Source: Anaerolineales bacterium (GTDB taxonomy: Bacteria > Chloroflexota > Anaerolineae > JAAEKA01). Taken from it: a stretch of DNA of 64,000 bases. Shown piece by piece: positions 29,838 through 38,804 of this stretch. Under the pieces are notes generated by a model. The model worked only from the letters and a program-made list of their open reading frames with translations. It was not told the origin of the DNA and made no database searches. The stretch lies in assembly GCA_020634615.1 (NCBI GenBank), contig JACKBI010000006.1, forward strand, positions 248,001 through 312,000, written 5' to 3'. How positions within the stretch are numbered: the stretch's first letter is position 1; each line of letters starts with the position of its first letter. Made by a program: the position numbers and the translations under genes.

Positions 29838-31742
29838 TTACATGCCGGTGGCTTCCATCTTGGCAGCCTCGTCGATGGACCAGTCGTACCACTCTTCGCC
29901 GGTCATACCCAGGTTATAGGTTCGGGTCAGGTATGGCTTGGCGACATTGACGGCCGTGTAGTAGTAGATCGGAGCGATAGCGGCGCCGTCATCACTCAGG
30001 ATCTTCTCGGCAGCCTTGTAGAGGGTCTGGCGGGTGGCCGGATCCTGCTCTTGCTGGGCCGCGAGGGTCAACTCGTTGAAGCTCATGCCGTCAGGGCCAA
30101 GGGGTGCATTAGCGGTTTCTTCCCAACGCGGGTCGTTGTTGCCAGCGTCGGTGTTGAACACCTCGTATACCCAGTTGTTCTCATCGGCATAGTCAGCGCA
30201 CCAGCCGAGGCGATAGACGTGCGGCGCCTCTTCGATGGGGGTGTCCTTGTCGATGGTGGTCAGATAGACGCGCCATTCCTGGTTCTCGACATTGACTTCG
30301 ATGTTCAGAGCTTCCTTCCACATGGCCTGGACCGCCTGGGCGATCTGGGCATGGGCCTCAGAGGTGTTGTGCATGATGGTGATGGCCGGGAAGCCTTCGC
30401 CGTCAGGATAGCCGGCTTCAGCCAGCCATGCCTTGGCCTGCTCAACGGCCGCAGCATAGCCCGTGCCGCCCTGCTCTTCCGTCAGCGCCCACGGGGCGAT
30501 GTCAGGATCCTCAGCAGCGTTGCCGAAGATCATGCTGGGGGCGAAGGTGTTGGCCGGGATCTGGCCGCCCTTGAGGACGTTTTCCACCATAGACTTGCGG
30601 TCGATGGCTGCCGAGAGAGCCTTGCGCACCAGGACGTTGTCTACTGGAGGCTTGGTGGTGACGAAGCCGTAGTAGTAGGTGCAGGCGGAAGGCGCAATGA
30701 CCAATTCCTGGCTCAGCACGGGGTCGCTCTTGACGCGGTCCATGTCAGGCAGCGGAACGGTGGATGTATCGAGCTCGCCGGCCTCGTACATCGCGAACTC
30801 GGTAGAAGCCTCGCTGATGAAGAAGGTCTGGATGTGATCGATGTTGCCACGGGTGCCGTCTGCCCAGCCATACCAGAAGGGATTCTTCTCGAAGTCCATG
30901 CTGTCAGCGTGGAACCAGTTGGTCACAACATACGGTCCGTTGGTGACGATGTTGCCAGCTTCGGTCCAAGTCTCGCCGTGAGCTTCAATGGCTGCCTGGG
31001 GCTGCGGGTAGTTCACCCACATGCTGGCGATGGCCGGGAAGTAGGGGGCGGGGGTGTTGGTTTCGAATTGAACGGTGTAGCTATCGACTGCGGTAACGCC
31101 GATGCCATCCAGCAATGCCTGGACTTCTTCAGCGCTCAAAGTTGCAGTGTCGGCGGTGTTCAGATCCTGGCAGCCCTTGATGAGGTAATCGACATAGGCG
31201 TAGTCAGAGCCAGTCTCGGGGTTGCACGTGCGGCGCACACCGTAGACGATGTCGTCGGCAGTAACCGGTCCGACTTCGACAATGCCCTGGCTGGGCGTGT
31301 AGTTCACCCAGTTCACGTCGTCGCGCATGTTGAACGTCCAGGTCAAGCCATCGTCGGAAACGTTCCATTCGGTGGCCAGCTCCGGCTCAACGGAACCATC
31401 GGCGTTCAGGTTGGTCAGGCCGAGGAAGATGTTCTCGCTGATCTCGACGCCGACGCTTTCGGAAGTGAGGGCCGGGTCGACGGTCTTGGGCTCAGCGCTC
31501 AGATTGCGGCTCAAGGTCACAAGCTCACCGCCCTCGGGGGTGGGCGTCACTTCGACGACCTTTTCCTGGACGACTTCCTTGACGGTCTCAACGGTTTCCT
31601 TGACAGTCTGGACGACCGTTTCCTTGACGACCACTGTCTGAACAACGGTCTGAACTTCCGGTGTCGGGGCCGGGCAGGCTGCCAACACCATACTGGCAAT
31701 GATCAACAGTCCAAAGATCACGCCCATTTTCTTGGAAAGCAT
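29838..31742 (-). CDS. Peptide ABC transporter substrate-binding lipoprotein 1
   Basis: A 634-aa exported lipoprotein of SBP family 5. The signal peptide GVIFGLLIIASMVLAAC ends in a lipobox LAAC. A charged stalk rich in Val/Thr/Glu follows (TVVVKETVVQTVKETVETV), then the binding domain with EPKTVDPALTSESVGVEISE, WTFNMRDDVNWVNYTP and KPPVDNVLVRKALSAAIDR. It captures peptides or related solutes for the permease pair encoded upstream. AGGAGGAG precedes the ATG. It is closely similar over its whole length to the second binding protein at 34585-36483, so it arose by duplication. Confidence 0.93.
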   Translation of the reverse strand: MLSKKMGVIFGLLIIASMVLAACPAPTPEVQTVVQTVVVKETVVQTVKETVETVKEVVQEKVVEVTPTPEGGELVTLSRNLSAEPKTVDPALTSESVGVEISENIFLGLTNLNADGSVEPELATEWNVSDDGLTWTFNMRDDVNWVNYTPSQGIVEVGPVTADDIVYGVRRTCNPETGSDYAYVDYLIKGCQDLNTADTATLSAEEVQALLDGIGVTAVDSYTVQFETNTPAPYFPAIASMWVNYPQPQAAIEAHGETWTEAGNIVTNGPYVVTNWFHADSMDFEKNPFWYGWADGTRGNIDHIQTFFISEASTEFAMYEAGELDTSTVPLPDMDRVKSDPVLSQELVIAPSACTYYYGFVTTKPPVDNVLVRKALSAAIDRKSMVENVLKGGQIPANTFAPSMIFGNAAEDPDIAPWALTEEQGGTGYAAAVEQAKAWLAEAGYPDGEGFPAITIMHNTSEAHAQIAQAVQAMWKEALNIEVNVENQEWRVYLTTIDKDTPIEEAPHVYRLGWCADYADENNWVYEVFNTDAGNNDPRWEETANAPLGPDGMSFNELTLAAQQEQDPATRQTLYKAAEKILSDDGAAIAPIYYYTAVNVAKPYLTRTYNLGMTGEEWYDWSIDEAAKMEATGM

Positions 31743-31985
31743 GTGTTTCTCCTCCTGAAGAGAATCTGAGAATACGGAAAGTTATTTACAATCGATTGTG
31801 GCGCTGTCTTGGCGCCGGCTGGTGTTGATCAGCCGCCGTCAACTTGCACGTGGCTGCTCAACGCTTAAAAGGACCGCCTCACCTCCCTTCTGCAATATTT
31901 TGGGTGCTCAGCGCATTGCGCGAACACCCAGATCAACACTACACTACACCACCGAGAGATTGTTCGGGTTCAGAATACGCCAGAT

Positions 31986-32014
31986 AAATTACACGAAATG
32001 GCAAAAATCTACAA
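31986..32014 (-). promoter_or_regulatory. Candidate promoter for binding-protein gene 1
   Basis: Read leftward, TTGTAG (32014-32009) and TAATTT (31991-31986) are 17 bases apart, about 245 bases before the start at 31742. The long leader contains an extra AAGGGAGGTGA tract at about 31875-31885, similar in kind to the one ahead of binding-protein gene 2. Confidence 0.4.
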
Positions 32015-32042
32015 ATGTGAGTCGGCCACGGAGAATGAAAAC

Positions 32043-32092
32043 CCTCCCGGAGACATGGCAGACACAATACGGGCCGCCATGTCTCCGGGAGG
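32043..32092 (-). terminator. 17-bp hairpin after the permease genes
   Basis: CCTCCCGGAGACATGGC (32043-32059) pairs perfectly with 32076-32092; the loop is 16 bases. It lies 43 bases downstream of the leftward OppC-like stop. Leftward, A/T-poor sequence but TTTTCATTC follows within a few bases. It separates the permeases from binding-protein gene 1. Confidence 0.6.
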
Positions 32093-32134
32093 ACGATGGA
32101 TCACGATGGGATATCCTGCAACGTGATCGCTTGA

Positions 32135-33331
32135 TTATTCACGCAATCGCGGATCGAACGCATCACGCAGGCCGTCGCCCAGGAAGTTGAAGGCCAGAAT
32201 GGTGAGCGTGAGCGCAACGGCTGGCAACACCAGGATATGGGCATTGGAGCGCAGGTGCGGGTAACCGGTGGAGATCATGTTGCCCCAGCTTGGTCGCGGC
32301 GGATTAATGCCCAGGCCGATGAAACTGAGAAACGCTTCCAGCGCGATGTACCCGGGAATGGCCAGCGTCTCAGCCACGATGCACGGTCCCAGCACATTGG
32401 GCAGCAAGTGGCGGAAGATGATGCGGGTATCGCTGGAGCCCACCATGTGCGCGGCTTCGATGAACTCTTTCTTCTTGAAAGAGAGCACCTGTCCTCTTGT
32501 AAGCCGCGCCATCCCTAACCAGTTTAGGAAGCCCAGGGCGATGAACAGGAAGAACATGCCACCCATCGCATTGTCGATCGCGATCAGCGACGCCCATGGA
32601 CTGCCTCCGATTGCCAGAGTCAGGGCTATCAGCATGCCTGCCAGGATCAGCGCAAAGACACCCAGACCGATAAGGAAGGCGCTGACCCCTAATCCGTAAT
32701 ACTTTCCGGCCAGAATACCGCCGATGATACACACAAGTGCTGCCGCCAGGATACCATAGACAAACCAGTGGGGGAACTCGAAATTCTGAACGTTGCCCAA
32801 CTGACGCGCTTTGGCCTTGAAAAACACCTGCAAAAGGATGATAAATATCAATATAGGCATCGCGTAGAGAAAGTCCACGAGACGCATCATGATGTTGTCC
32901 AGCCGCTGGCTGCCGTAGCCAGCGATGAGGCCATACACCATGCCCAGGACCATGCTGACGAACGCGCCGACCAGACCAACCGCCAGCGACACCTGACCAC
33001 CGTAGATGGTTCGACTCAGAATGTCGCGCCCCAGCTCATCCGCGCCAAACATGTACTTCGTTCCCGATGGCGCAACCGTGCCGCCAGGGCAGATGAAGGG
33101 GATAGGCAGATAGGAACAGGTCGCGGTATCGCTCAGGATCGTACGGTCATACTTGAAGGGCGCCACTGAATTCGCAAAGATCGACATCAAAGTCAAGACA
33201 ATGATGTAGACTAGCGAAGCAATGGCCAGCCGATTCTTGATCAACTGGTTCCAGGCGTCGCCCCAGGGGCTGCGCTCGCGTCGCGCAGCCGCTAAATCGA
33301 GGGCAGAAGGGGTGTCGGTAGCAGCAGCCAT
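32135..33331 (-). CDS. Oligopeptide/dipeptide ABC transporter permease, OppC/DppC type, with membrane insertion
   Basis: A 398-aa inner-membrane permease. It has the N-terminal cytoplasmic tail and first helix (LAIASLVYIIVLTLMSIFAN), the conserved FGADELGRDILSRTIYGG stretch, and the ATPase-contacting EAA loop EFIEAAHMVGSSDTRIIFRH. The end is FNFLGDGLRDAFDPRLRE. The family is usually near 300 residues. The excess lies at about 170-258, where a block with three extra hydrophobic segments (WFVYGILAAALVCIIGGI and VSAFLIGLGVFALILAGM among them) separates the usual helices. CGGAGG precedes the ATG. It pairs with the OppB-type gene 18 bases upstream. Confidence 0.93.
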   Translation of the reverse strand: MAAATDTPSALDLAAARRERSPWGDAWNQLIKNRLAIASLVYIIVLTLMSIFANSVAPFKYDRTILSDTATCSYLPIPFICPGGTVAPSGTKYMFGADELGRDILSRTIYGGQVSLAVGLVGAFVSMVLGMVYGLIAGYGSQRLDNIMMRLVDFLYAMPILIFIILLQVFFKAKARQLGNVQNFEFPHWFVYGILAAALVCIIGGILAGKYYGLGVSAFLIGLGVFALILAGMLIALTLAIGGSPWASLIAIDNAMGGMFFLFIALGFLNWLGMARLTRGQVLSFKKKEFIEAAHMVGSSDTRIIFRHLLPNVLGPCIVAETLAIPGYIALEAFLSFIGLGINPPRPSWGNMISTGYPHLRSNAHILVLPAVALTLTILAFNFLGDGLRDAFDPRLRE

Positions 33332-33349
33332 TCAGAAGTCCTCCGTTTA

Positions 33350-34321
33350 CTATTCGAGTCGGATGCGGGGGTCGAGAAAGGCATAGGCCAGATCGACGCC
33401 GAGGTTGGCGACCACAATGGCAACACCGTAAACCAGAGTGGTACCCATAACGATGGGATAGTCGCGATTGCCCACACTCTGGATAAAGTGCCTGCCCATG
33501 CCGGGAATGCCGAAGATCTGCTCGATGACGAACGTACCCGTCAGCACCGCAGCAAAGAGGGGCCCGATGATCGTCACTACCGGGATCAGACTGTTTTTCA
33601 AGGCGTGGCGCATGACCACGGCCCTTTCCTTCAGTCCCTTGGCGCGGGCGGTACGTATATAATCCTCACGGATCACCTGCAGCAGGCTGGCTCGGGTCAG
33701 GCGGGCAATGCCGGCCGAGGAGACCAGGCCGAGGGCAATCACGGGTAGAACGGCATGCTGGAAAAACACTGCATTGATGGGCGGCAAAATGCCCAGAAAG
33801 AAGGGTGGTTGCGCTCCCCAGCGGGCAGCCGGCAACACCCGCAGGTTGACGGCAAATATCCATATCAGCAGTGGCGCAAGCACAATGCTGTTGAGCGACA
33901 CCCCCAGAATCGCAACCCCGGTGGCGGTGTAGTCGTAAACGGTGTTCTGTTTCAGTGCGGCGATGATTCCGGCGGGTATGCCGATCAAAAGCGCGAGACC
34001 CAGCGCCATCAGACCTAGCTGGAAGGAGACTGGCAGCGACTCTCCAATGATGTCATTGACCGTCCGGCCACGATAGCGGAACGACGGTCCCAGATCGCCC
34101 TGGAGCAAGTCAATCATATAATCGGCGAACTGCTTGGGCAGCGGGTCGTTGAGGTGATATTTGGCTTCAATATTCGCTACCACAGAGGCTGGCAGGCTCT
34201 TGTCACCCGCAAAGTCGAAGGGTCCGCCCGGTATCTGGCGAACCAGCACGAAGGTGAAGAGCGCAACCATGAACAGGACGGGGATGCTCCACAACAAACG
34301 ACGAATTGCGTATTTGACCAT
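33350..34321 (-). CDS. Oligopeptide/dipeptide ABC transporter permease, OppB/DppB type
   Basis: A 323-aa inner-membrane permease of normal length. It opens MVKYAIRRLLWSIPVLFMVA, the standard DppB/OppB start. FVLVRQIPGGPFDF, GDLGPSFRYRGRTVNDII and the EAA loop REDYIRTARAKGLKERAVV with RHALKNSLIPVVT are visible. It forms the translocation pore with the OppC-type partner encoded 18 bases downstream. A 15-bp hairpin separates it from binding-protein gene 2 upstream, so the permeases probably depend on partial read-through or their own promoter. Confidence 0.95.
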   Translation of the reverse strand: MVKYAIRRLLWSIPVLFMVALFTFVLVRQIPGGPFDFAGDKSLPASVVANIEAKYHLNDPLPKQFADYMIDLLQGDLGPSFRYRGRTVNDIIGESLPVSFQLGLMALGLALLIGIPAGIIAALKQNTVYDYTATGVAILGVSLNSIVLAPLLIWIFAVNLRVLPAARWGAQPPFFLGILPPINAVFFQHAVLPVIALGLVSSAGIARLTRASLLQVIREDYIRTARAKGLKERAVVMRHALKNSLIPVVTIIGPLFAAVLTGTFVIEQIFGIPGMGRHFIQSVGNRDYPIVMGTTLVYGVAIVVANLGVDLAYAFLDPRIRLE

Positions 34322-34517
34322 TGGAAATCTCCCTGGAAATCATTCAGGATCAGGTCTGGGACTGATGTTGGTCGCTGACTTGCAGGCTACCATCGTGGTC
34401 CCACTTGCCGGCTGTAACGATTGGGTAGCTGTGCTACGCACAAATAACACTAACAGCTACACACTCGTCGCAGTCGCCAGGTTCAAAACAAGGTTTGATA
34501 GTCTCTTCCGGTGAAGG

Positions 34518-34555
34518 AACCGTCCCCCGATGCTTGCAAACATCGGGGGACGGTT
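34518..34555 (-). terminator. 15-bp hairpin after binding-protein gene 2
   Basis: AACCGTCCCCCGATG (34518-34532) pairs perfectly with 34541-34555; the loop is eight bases. It lies 30 bases downstream of the binding-protein stop in the leftward direction, between it and the permease genes. A stable stem at this point would give excess binding protein over permease, as in many ABC operons. Confidence 0.65.
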
Positions 34556-34584
34556 GTCAGCTTGCCATATGGCTGCCGACCGGA

Positions 34585-36483
34585 CTACATGCCGGTGGCT
34601 TCCATCTTAGCGGCTTCGTCGAGCACCCAGGTCTCGATCCGCTCGCCGCCCAGGTCGTAGTACGTGCGCTGGAGGTAAGGCTTGGTCACCTGCACACGGG
34701 TGTAGTAGTAGATCGGGGCGATTGCCGCGCCGTCTTCGTTGAGGATCTTCTCGGCAGCCTTGTAGAGGGCCGCACGAGCTGCAGGATCCTGCTCTGCCTG
34801 CGCTTCTTCGGTCAACTGGTTGAAGCTCTTGCCGTCGGGGCCAAGGGGCGCGTTCGCGGTTTCTTCCCAACGCGGGTCATCGTTGCCAGCGTTGGTGTTG
34901 AACACCTCATGCACCCAGTTGTTCTCATCCGGGTAGTCGGCGCACCAGCCCAGGCGATAGACGTGCGGCGCCTGTTCGATGGGGGTGTCCTTGTCGATGG
35001 TGGTCAGATAGACGCGCCATTCCTGGTTCTCGACATTGACATCGATATTCAGGGCTTCCTTCCACATGGCCTGGATCGCCTGGGCGATCTGGGCATGGGC
35101 CTCGGACGTGTTGTGCATGATGGTGATGGCCGGGAAGCCTTCGCCGTCAGGATAGCCGGCTTCAGCCAGCCATGCCTTGGCCTGCTCTACTGCCGCAGCA
35201 TAGCCCGTGCCGCCCTGCTCTTCCGTCAGCGCCCACGGGGCGATGTCGGGATCCTCAGCAGCGTTGCCGAAGATCATGCTGGGGGCGAAGGTGTTGGCCG
35301 GGATCTGGCCGCCCTTGAGGACGTTCTCCACCAGCGAGCCGCGGTCGATGGCTGCCGAGAGGGCCTTGCGCACCAGGACGTTGTCTACTGGAGGCTTGGT
35401 GGTGACAAAGCCAAAGTAGTACTCGCAGGCACGCGGCACAATGACCAATTCCTGGCTCAGCACGGGGTCGCTCTTGGCGCGGTCCATGTCAGGCAGCGGC
35501 ACCGCAGCGGTATCAAGCTCGCCCGACTCGTACATCGCGAACTCGGTCGAGGTCTCGGTGATCATGAACGCCTCAAGGCGGTCGATGTTACCGGGTGCGT
35601 CCGCCCAGCCATACCAGAAGGGGTTCTTCTCAAGCGCCAGGCTGTCGTTGTGGAACCAGCTAGCGAGATAGTAAGGTCCGTTGGTGACGATGTTGCCGGC
35701 CTCGGTCCATGCTATACCCTTTTCTTCGATGGTCGCCTGCGGCTGCGGGCGATTTACCCACATGCCGGCGATGGCCGGGAAGTAAGGGGCGGGGTTGTTG
35801 ATCTCGAACTGGACGGTGTAGCTGTCAACAGCCGTGACACCCACGCCGTCCACCAGTGCCTGCACTTCTTCCGGGCTCAGCGCGGTAGTGTCGGCGGTGT
35901 TCAGATCCTGGCAGCCCTTGATGATGTAGTCAACATAGGCGTAGTCAGAGCCAGTCTCAGGGTTGCAGGTGCGGCGCACGCTGTAGACGACCTGATCAGC
36001 CGTGACGGGGCCGAGTTCGACCGCGCCGCCGCTGGGGGTGTAGGAGACCCAGGTTGCGTCGTCGCGCATGTTGAAGGTGTAGACCAGGCCATCGTCCGAA
36101 GCAGACCAATCGGTGGCCAACTCAGGTTCGACGTTACCTTCCTCATCGAAGCCGGTGAGGCCGAGGAACAGGTTTTCGATCACAAAGTTGGACGTGGTGT
36201 CGGAAGCCAGTGACGGGTCCAGTGTGGGGGGCTCGGCGGCCAGGTTATACTGTGCGACGACCTTCTGGCCGCCTTCGGGAGTGGGCGTTACTTCAACGAC
36301 CTTCTCCTGAACGACTTCCTTGACGGTCTCGACAGTTTCCTTGACGGTCTGAACAACCGTTTCCTTGACAACCACGGTCTGAACCACGGTCTGGACTTCA
36401 GGCGTCGGAGCCGGGCAGGCCGCCAACACCATGCTGGCAATGATCAACAGTCCGAAGATCACGCCCATTTTCTTACTTACCAT
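34585..36483 (-). CDS. Peptide ABC transporter substrate-binding lipoprotein 2
   Basis: A 632-aa SBP family 5 lipoprotein with the same signal peptide, LAAC lipobox and Val/Thr/Glu stalk as protein 1. The middle is nearly identical (LVRKALSAAIDRGSLVENVL, then GGQIPANTFAPSMIFGNAAE). Differences cluster in ligand-facing segments such as FNMRDDATWVSYTPSGGAVE and DSLALEKNPFWYGWADAPGN, so the two probably differ in specificity while sharing one permease. AGGAGGAG lies close to the ATG. Downstream a hairpin separates it from the permeases, and upstream another separates it from the ATPase genes. Confidence 0.94.
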   Translation of the reverse strand: MVSKKMGVIFGLLIIASMVLAACPAPTPEVQTVVQTVVVKETVVQTVKETVETVKEVVQEKVVEVTPTPEGGQKVVAQYNLAAEPPTLDPSLASDTTSNFVIENLFLGLTGFDEEGNVEPELATDWSASDDGLVYTFNMRDDATWVSYTPSGGAVELGPVTADQVVYSVRRTCNPETGSDYAYVDYIIKGCQDLNTADTTALSPEEVQALVDGVGVTAVDSYTVQFEINNPAPYFPAIAGMWVNRPQPQATIEEKGIAWTEAGNIVTNGPYYLASWFHNDSLALEKNPFWYGWADAPGNIDRLEAFMITETSTEFAMYESGELDTAAVPLPDMDRAKSDPVLSQELVIVPRACEYYFGFVTTKPPVDNVLVRKALSAAIDRGSLVENVLKGGQIPANTFAPSMIFGNAAEDPDIAPWALTEEQGGTGYAAAVEQAKAWLAEAGYPDGEGFPAITIMHNTSEAHAQIAQAIQAMWKEALNIDVNVENQEWRVYLTTIDKDTPIEQAPHVYRLGWCADYPDENNWVHEVFNTNAGNDDPRWEETANAPLGPDGKSFNQLTEEAQAEQDPAARAALYKAAEKILNEDGAAIAPIYYYTRVQVTKPYLQRTYYDLGGERIETWVLDEAAKMEATGM

Positions 36484-36668
36484 GTTTCTCCTCCTAAAAG
36501 AGAGATAGTGTGATTGACAGATTTGCTAACCGGACACTCGTCACGGCGCTTCTGTCATTACGGAACCTTCGCAAATCTATGTGAGCTGCAAAGCTTGTCA
36601 AACTCTGAGGCAGTCACGACGTCTATGCACTCACGCTGGCTATGCCAGCAAGATTGCAAACACGACCG

Positions 36669-36683
36669 GGATCACCTCCTTTC
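36669..36683 (-). promoter_or_regulatory. Extended Shine-Dalgarno-like tract in the leader of binding-protein gene 2
   Basis: The plus strand reads GGATCACCTCCTTTC, identical to the usual bacterial 16S rRNA 3' end, so the leftward transcript carries GAAAGGAGGTGATCC, a 15-base complement of the anti-SD tail. A possible GTG start 11 bases later reads only MFAILLA and a stop. The true start of the binding protein is 186 bases further on with its own AGGAGG. It may be a ribosome-recruiting leader or chance. Confidence 0.35.
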
Positions 36684-36709
36684 ATCTGTCAGATGGCTCA
36701 AATAGAATC

Positions 36710-36764
36710 AAGTGACAGGCACTTCTCGAAGACTCTTGTAGCAGAACGAAAGAGCCTGTCACTT
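36710..36764 (-). terminator. Hairpin after the ABC ATPase genes
   Basis: AAGTGACAGGC (36710-36720) and GCCTGTCACTT (36754-36764) pair over 11 bases with a 33-base loop holding a smaller stem. It lies immediately downstream of the second ATPase gene in the leftward direction. Confidence 0.5.
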
Positions 36765-36777
36765 AACGCTTGGATAC

Positions 36778-37824
36778 TCAATTGGCCACCGCAACTTGTT
36801 CCTGCGCGGCGTATTGGCTGGGAACGGTCTCGTACAGCCAGCAAGCCACGAAGTGGCCACCGCCGGCGTCGCGGAACTCCGGTTCCTCTTCCTTACAAAC
36901 GGCCATCACACGCGGGCAGCGCGTGCTGAAGTTGCAACCTTTGGGTGGATTGGCCGGGCTGGGAACATCCCCTTCGAGGATGATGCGCTTGCGCTGTGAC
37001 TCGATGCGCGGGTCAGGGATAGGCACCGCGGACAGCAATGCCTGTGTGTAGGGGTGCATCGGAGTGTCGTACAGCTCCTTGCGGTCCGTCAGCTCGACGA
37101 TCTTTCCCAAATACATGACTGCGATGCGGTCGGAGATATGACGCACCACCGACAGATCGTGGGCAATGAACAGATAGGTCAGACCGAACTGCGCCTGCAA
37201 GTCCTCCAGCAGGTTGATAACCTGTGCCTGGATCGATACGTCCAGCGCGGAGATTGGCTCGTCGCAGACGATGAATTCCGGGTTGACAGCCAGGGCGCGC
37301 GCCACGCCGATACGCTGGCGTTGGCCGCCGGAAAATTCATGGGGATAGCGGTTGATGAAATAGGGATTGAGTCCCACAACCTTGAGAAGTTCCTGCACCC
37401 GCTCCCGGCGCTCCGGCCCTTTGGCGATGTTGTGGACTTCCAGCGGTTCACCCACAATGCTGCCCACGGTCATGCGCGGGTTCAGCGAGGCGTAAGGATC
37501 CTGGAAGATCATCTGCATCCGCCGCCGTTGCTGGCGCAGATCCTCACCCTTCATCAGGGTAAGGTCAATATCTTCAAAGTAGACCTTGCCTGCCGTCGGA
37601 CGATACAATTGCAGGATGGCACGGCCAGTGGTGGACTTGCCACAGCCAGACTCGCCAACCAACCCCAATGTCTCACCCCTCTGAACTGAGAAATTGAGAC
37701 CATCGACGGCTTTGATGTGACCCTTGACTTTCTGGAACACGACACCCGACGTGATCGGGAAATACATCTTCAGTCCATCAACCCGGACCAGTGTCTCTCC
37801 GCTGCCGTTGTTGTTATCGGTCAT
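36778..37824 (-). CDS. Oligopeptide ABC transporter ATP-binding protein, OppF/DppF type
   Basis: A 348-aa cytoplasmic ATPase. It has Walker A GLVGESGCGKSTTGRA, a Q-loop region (RMQMIFQDPYASLNPRMT), the signature FSGGQRQRIGVARAL, Walker B FIVCDEPISALD and the switch His in LFIAHDLSVVRHI. The C-terminal oligopeptide extension contains KGCNFSTRCPRVMAVC, the cysteine-rich stretch of this subfamily. It overlaps the OppD-type gene by four bases (ATGA) and works with it as the heterodimeric motor. Confidence 0.95.
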   Translation of the reverse strand: MTDNNNGSGETLVRVDGLKMYFPITSGVVFQKVKGHIKAVDGLNFSVQRGETLGLVGESGCGKSTTGRAILQLYRPTAGKVYFEDIDLTLMKGEDLRQQRRRMQMIFQDPYASLNPRMTVGSIVGEPLEVHNIAKGPERRERVQELLKVVGLNPYFINRYPHEFSGGQRQRIGVARALAVNPEFIVCDEPISALDVSIQAQVINLLEDLQAQFGLTYLFIAHDLSVVRHISDRIAVMYLGKIVELTDRKELYDTPMHPYTQALLSAVPIPDPRIESQRKRIILEGDVPSPANPPKGCNFSTRCPRVMAVCKEEEPEFRDAGGGHFVACWLYETVPSQYAAQEQVAVAN

Positions 37825-38804
37825 GCTGCTACTCCCTTAACATCCACCCAGCAGGCAGCCCGATGGTTACGGCCCACTGTTTCTAACGGAGGATTCTCCT
37901 CGCGGCAGTGATCGATGCGGTAGTCGCAGCGTGCGTAAAAGGGGCAACCCTTTGGCAATTCAATCAGATCCGGCGGCAAGCCCTCGATGGAGATCAAGCG
38001 TTCCGGTCGGTCTGCGTCCAAACGAGGCAGAGATCCCAGCAACCCAAGCGTGTAAGGATGTCTTGGGTCGGCATACATCTCCCGAACGTCAGCCTCTTCG
38101 ACGATAAAGCCGGCGTACATCACGATCACTCGCTCGGCAATGCCGGCAACCACGCCCAGATCGTGGGTGATCCAGATGATTGCCATACCGATCTCGTCCT
38201 TGAGCTTCTTGACCAAGTCGACGATCTGCGCCTGGATCGTAACGTCCAGCGCTGTCGTTGGCTCATCGGCGATCAGAAGTTGCGGGTTACACGAAAGGCC
38301 CATCGCGATCATTACACGCTGGCGCATACCACCCGAGAACTGGTGCGGGTAGTCGTCCAGGCGCGCCTCGGCAGTAGGAATACCCACCAGTTCCAGCAAC
38401 TCGGCGCTGCGTTTGCGTGCCTGCTGCTTGTCCATGCCAAGGTGTAACTGCAGAGACTCGCCAATTTGCCGGCCCACCGTCAACACCGGGTTGAGTGACG
38501 TCATCGGGTCCTGAAATACGATCGCGATGCGATTGCCGCGCACTTGCCGAATCTCATCATCGTCGAGTTTGAGGAGGTCACGACCGTCGAACCACACCTC
38601 TCCTCCCACCACTTTGCCAGGAGGCGATGGAATCAGCCGGATCAGTGACATGACGCCGACACTTTTGCCGCAGCCACTTTCTCCGACGATTGCCAGTGTT
38701 TCACCTTCATCGACGGTATAGGATATCCCATTAACAGCGTTTACTACGCCGTCCTGAGTGAAGAACTGCGTACGCAGGCCTTTCACATCAAGCAATACTC
38801 CCAT
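37821..38804 (-). CDS. Oligopeptide ABC transporter ATP-binding protein, OppD/DppD type
   Basis: A 327-aa ATPase with Walker A AIVGESGCGKSVGVMSLI, signature FSGGMRQRVMIAMGL and Walker B LLIADEPTTALD. The H-loop is WITHDLGVVAGIAERV and the C-terminal extension contains KGCPFYARCDYRIDHC. The Ser-Val after the Walker Lys is typical of OppD. It is the first gene of the leftward transporter set. The 395-base region 38805-39199 upstream contains no gene I can support and no promoter clear enough to report. Confidence 0.95.
   Translation of the reverse strand: MGVLLDVKGLRTQFFTQDGVVNAVNGISYTVDEGETLAIVGESGCGKSVGVMSLIRLIPSPPGKVVGGEVWFDGRDLLKLDDDEIRQVRGNRIAIVFQDPMTSLNPVLTVGRQIGESLQLHLGMDKQQARKRSAELLELVGIPTAEARLDDYPHQFSGGMRQRVMIAMGLSCNPQLLIADEPTTALDVTIQAQIVDLVKKLKDEIGMAIIWITHDLGVVAGIAERVIVMYAGFIVEEADVREMYADPRHPYTLGLLGSLPRLDADRPERLISIEGLPPDLIELPKGCPFYARCDYRIDHCREENPPLETVGRNHRAACWVDVKGVAA

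Noticed and set aside
30051..31769. A 572-codon open frame opposite binding-protein gene 1, with an equal-sized one opposite gene 2 (34495-36213)
   Set aside because: Both are antisense to clear lipoprotein genes. Their equal length simply reflects the paralogy and GC-rich codon bias of the sense genes; no ribosome site, domain or conserved motif is visible.
36669..36683. Match to the 16S rRNA 3' end considered as an rRNA gene fragment
   Set aside because: Only 15 bases match and flanking sequence is not rRNA; a Shine-Dalgarno-like tract in the opposite transcript explains it better.
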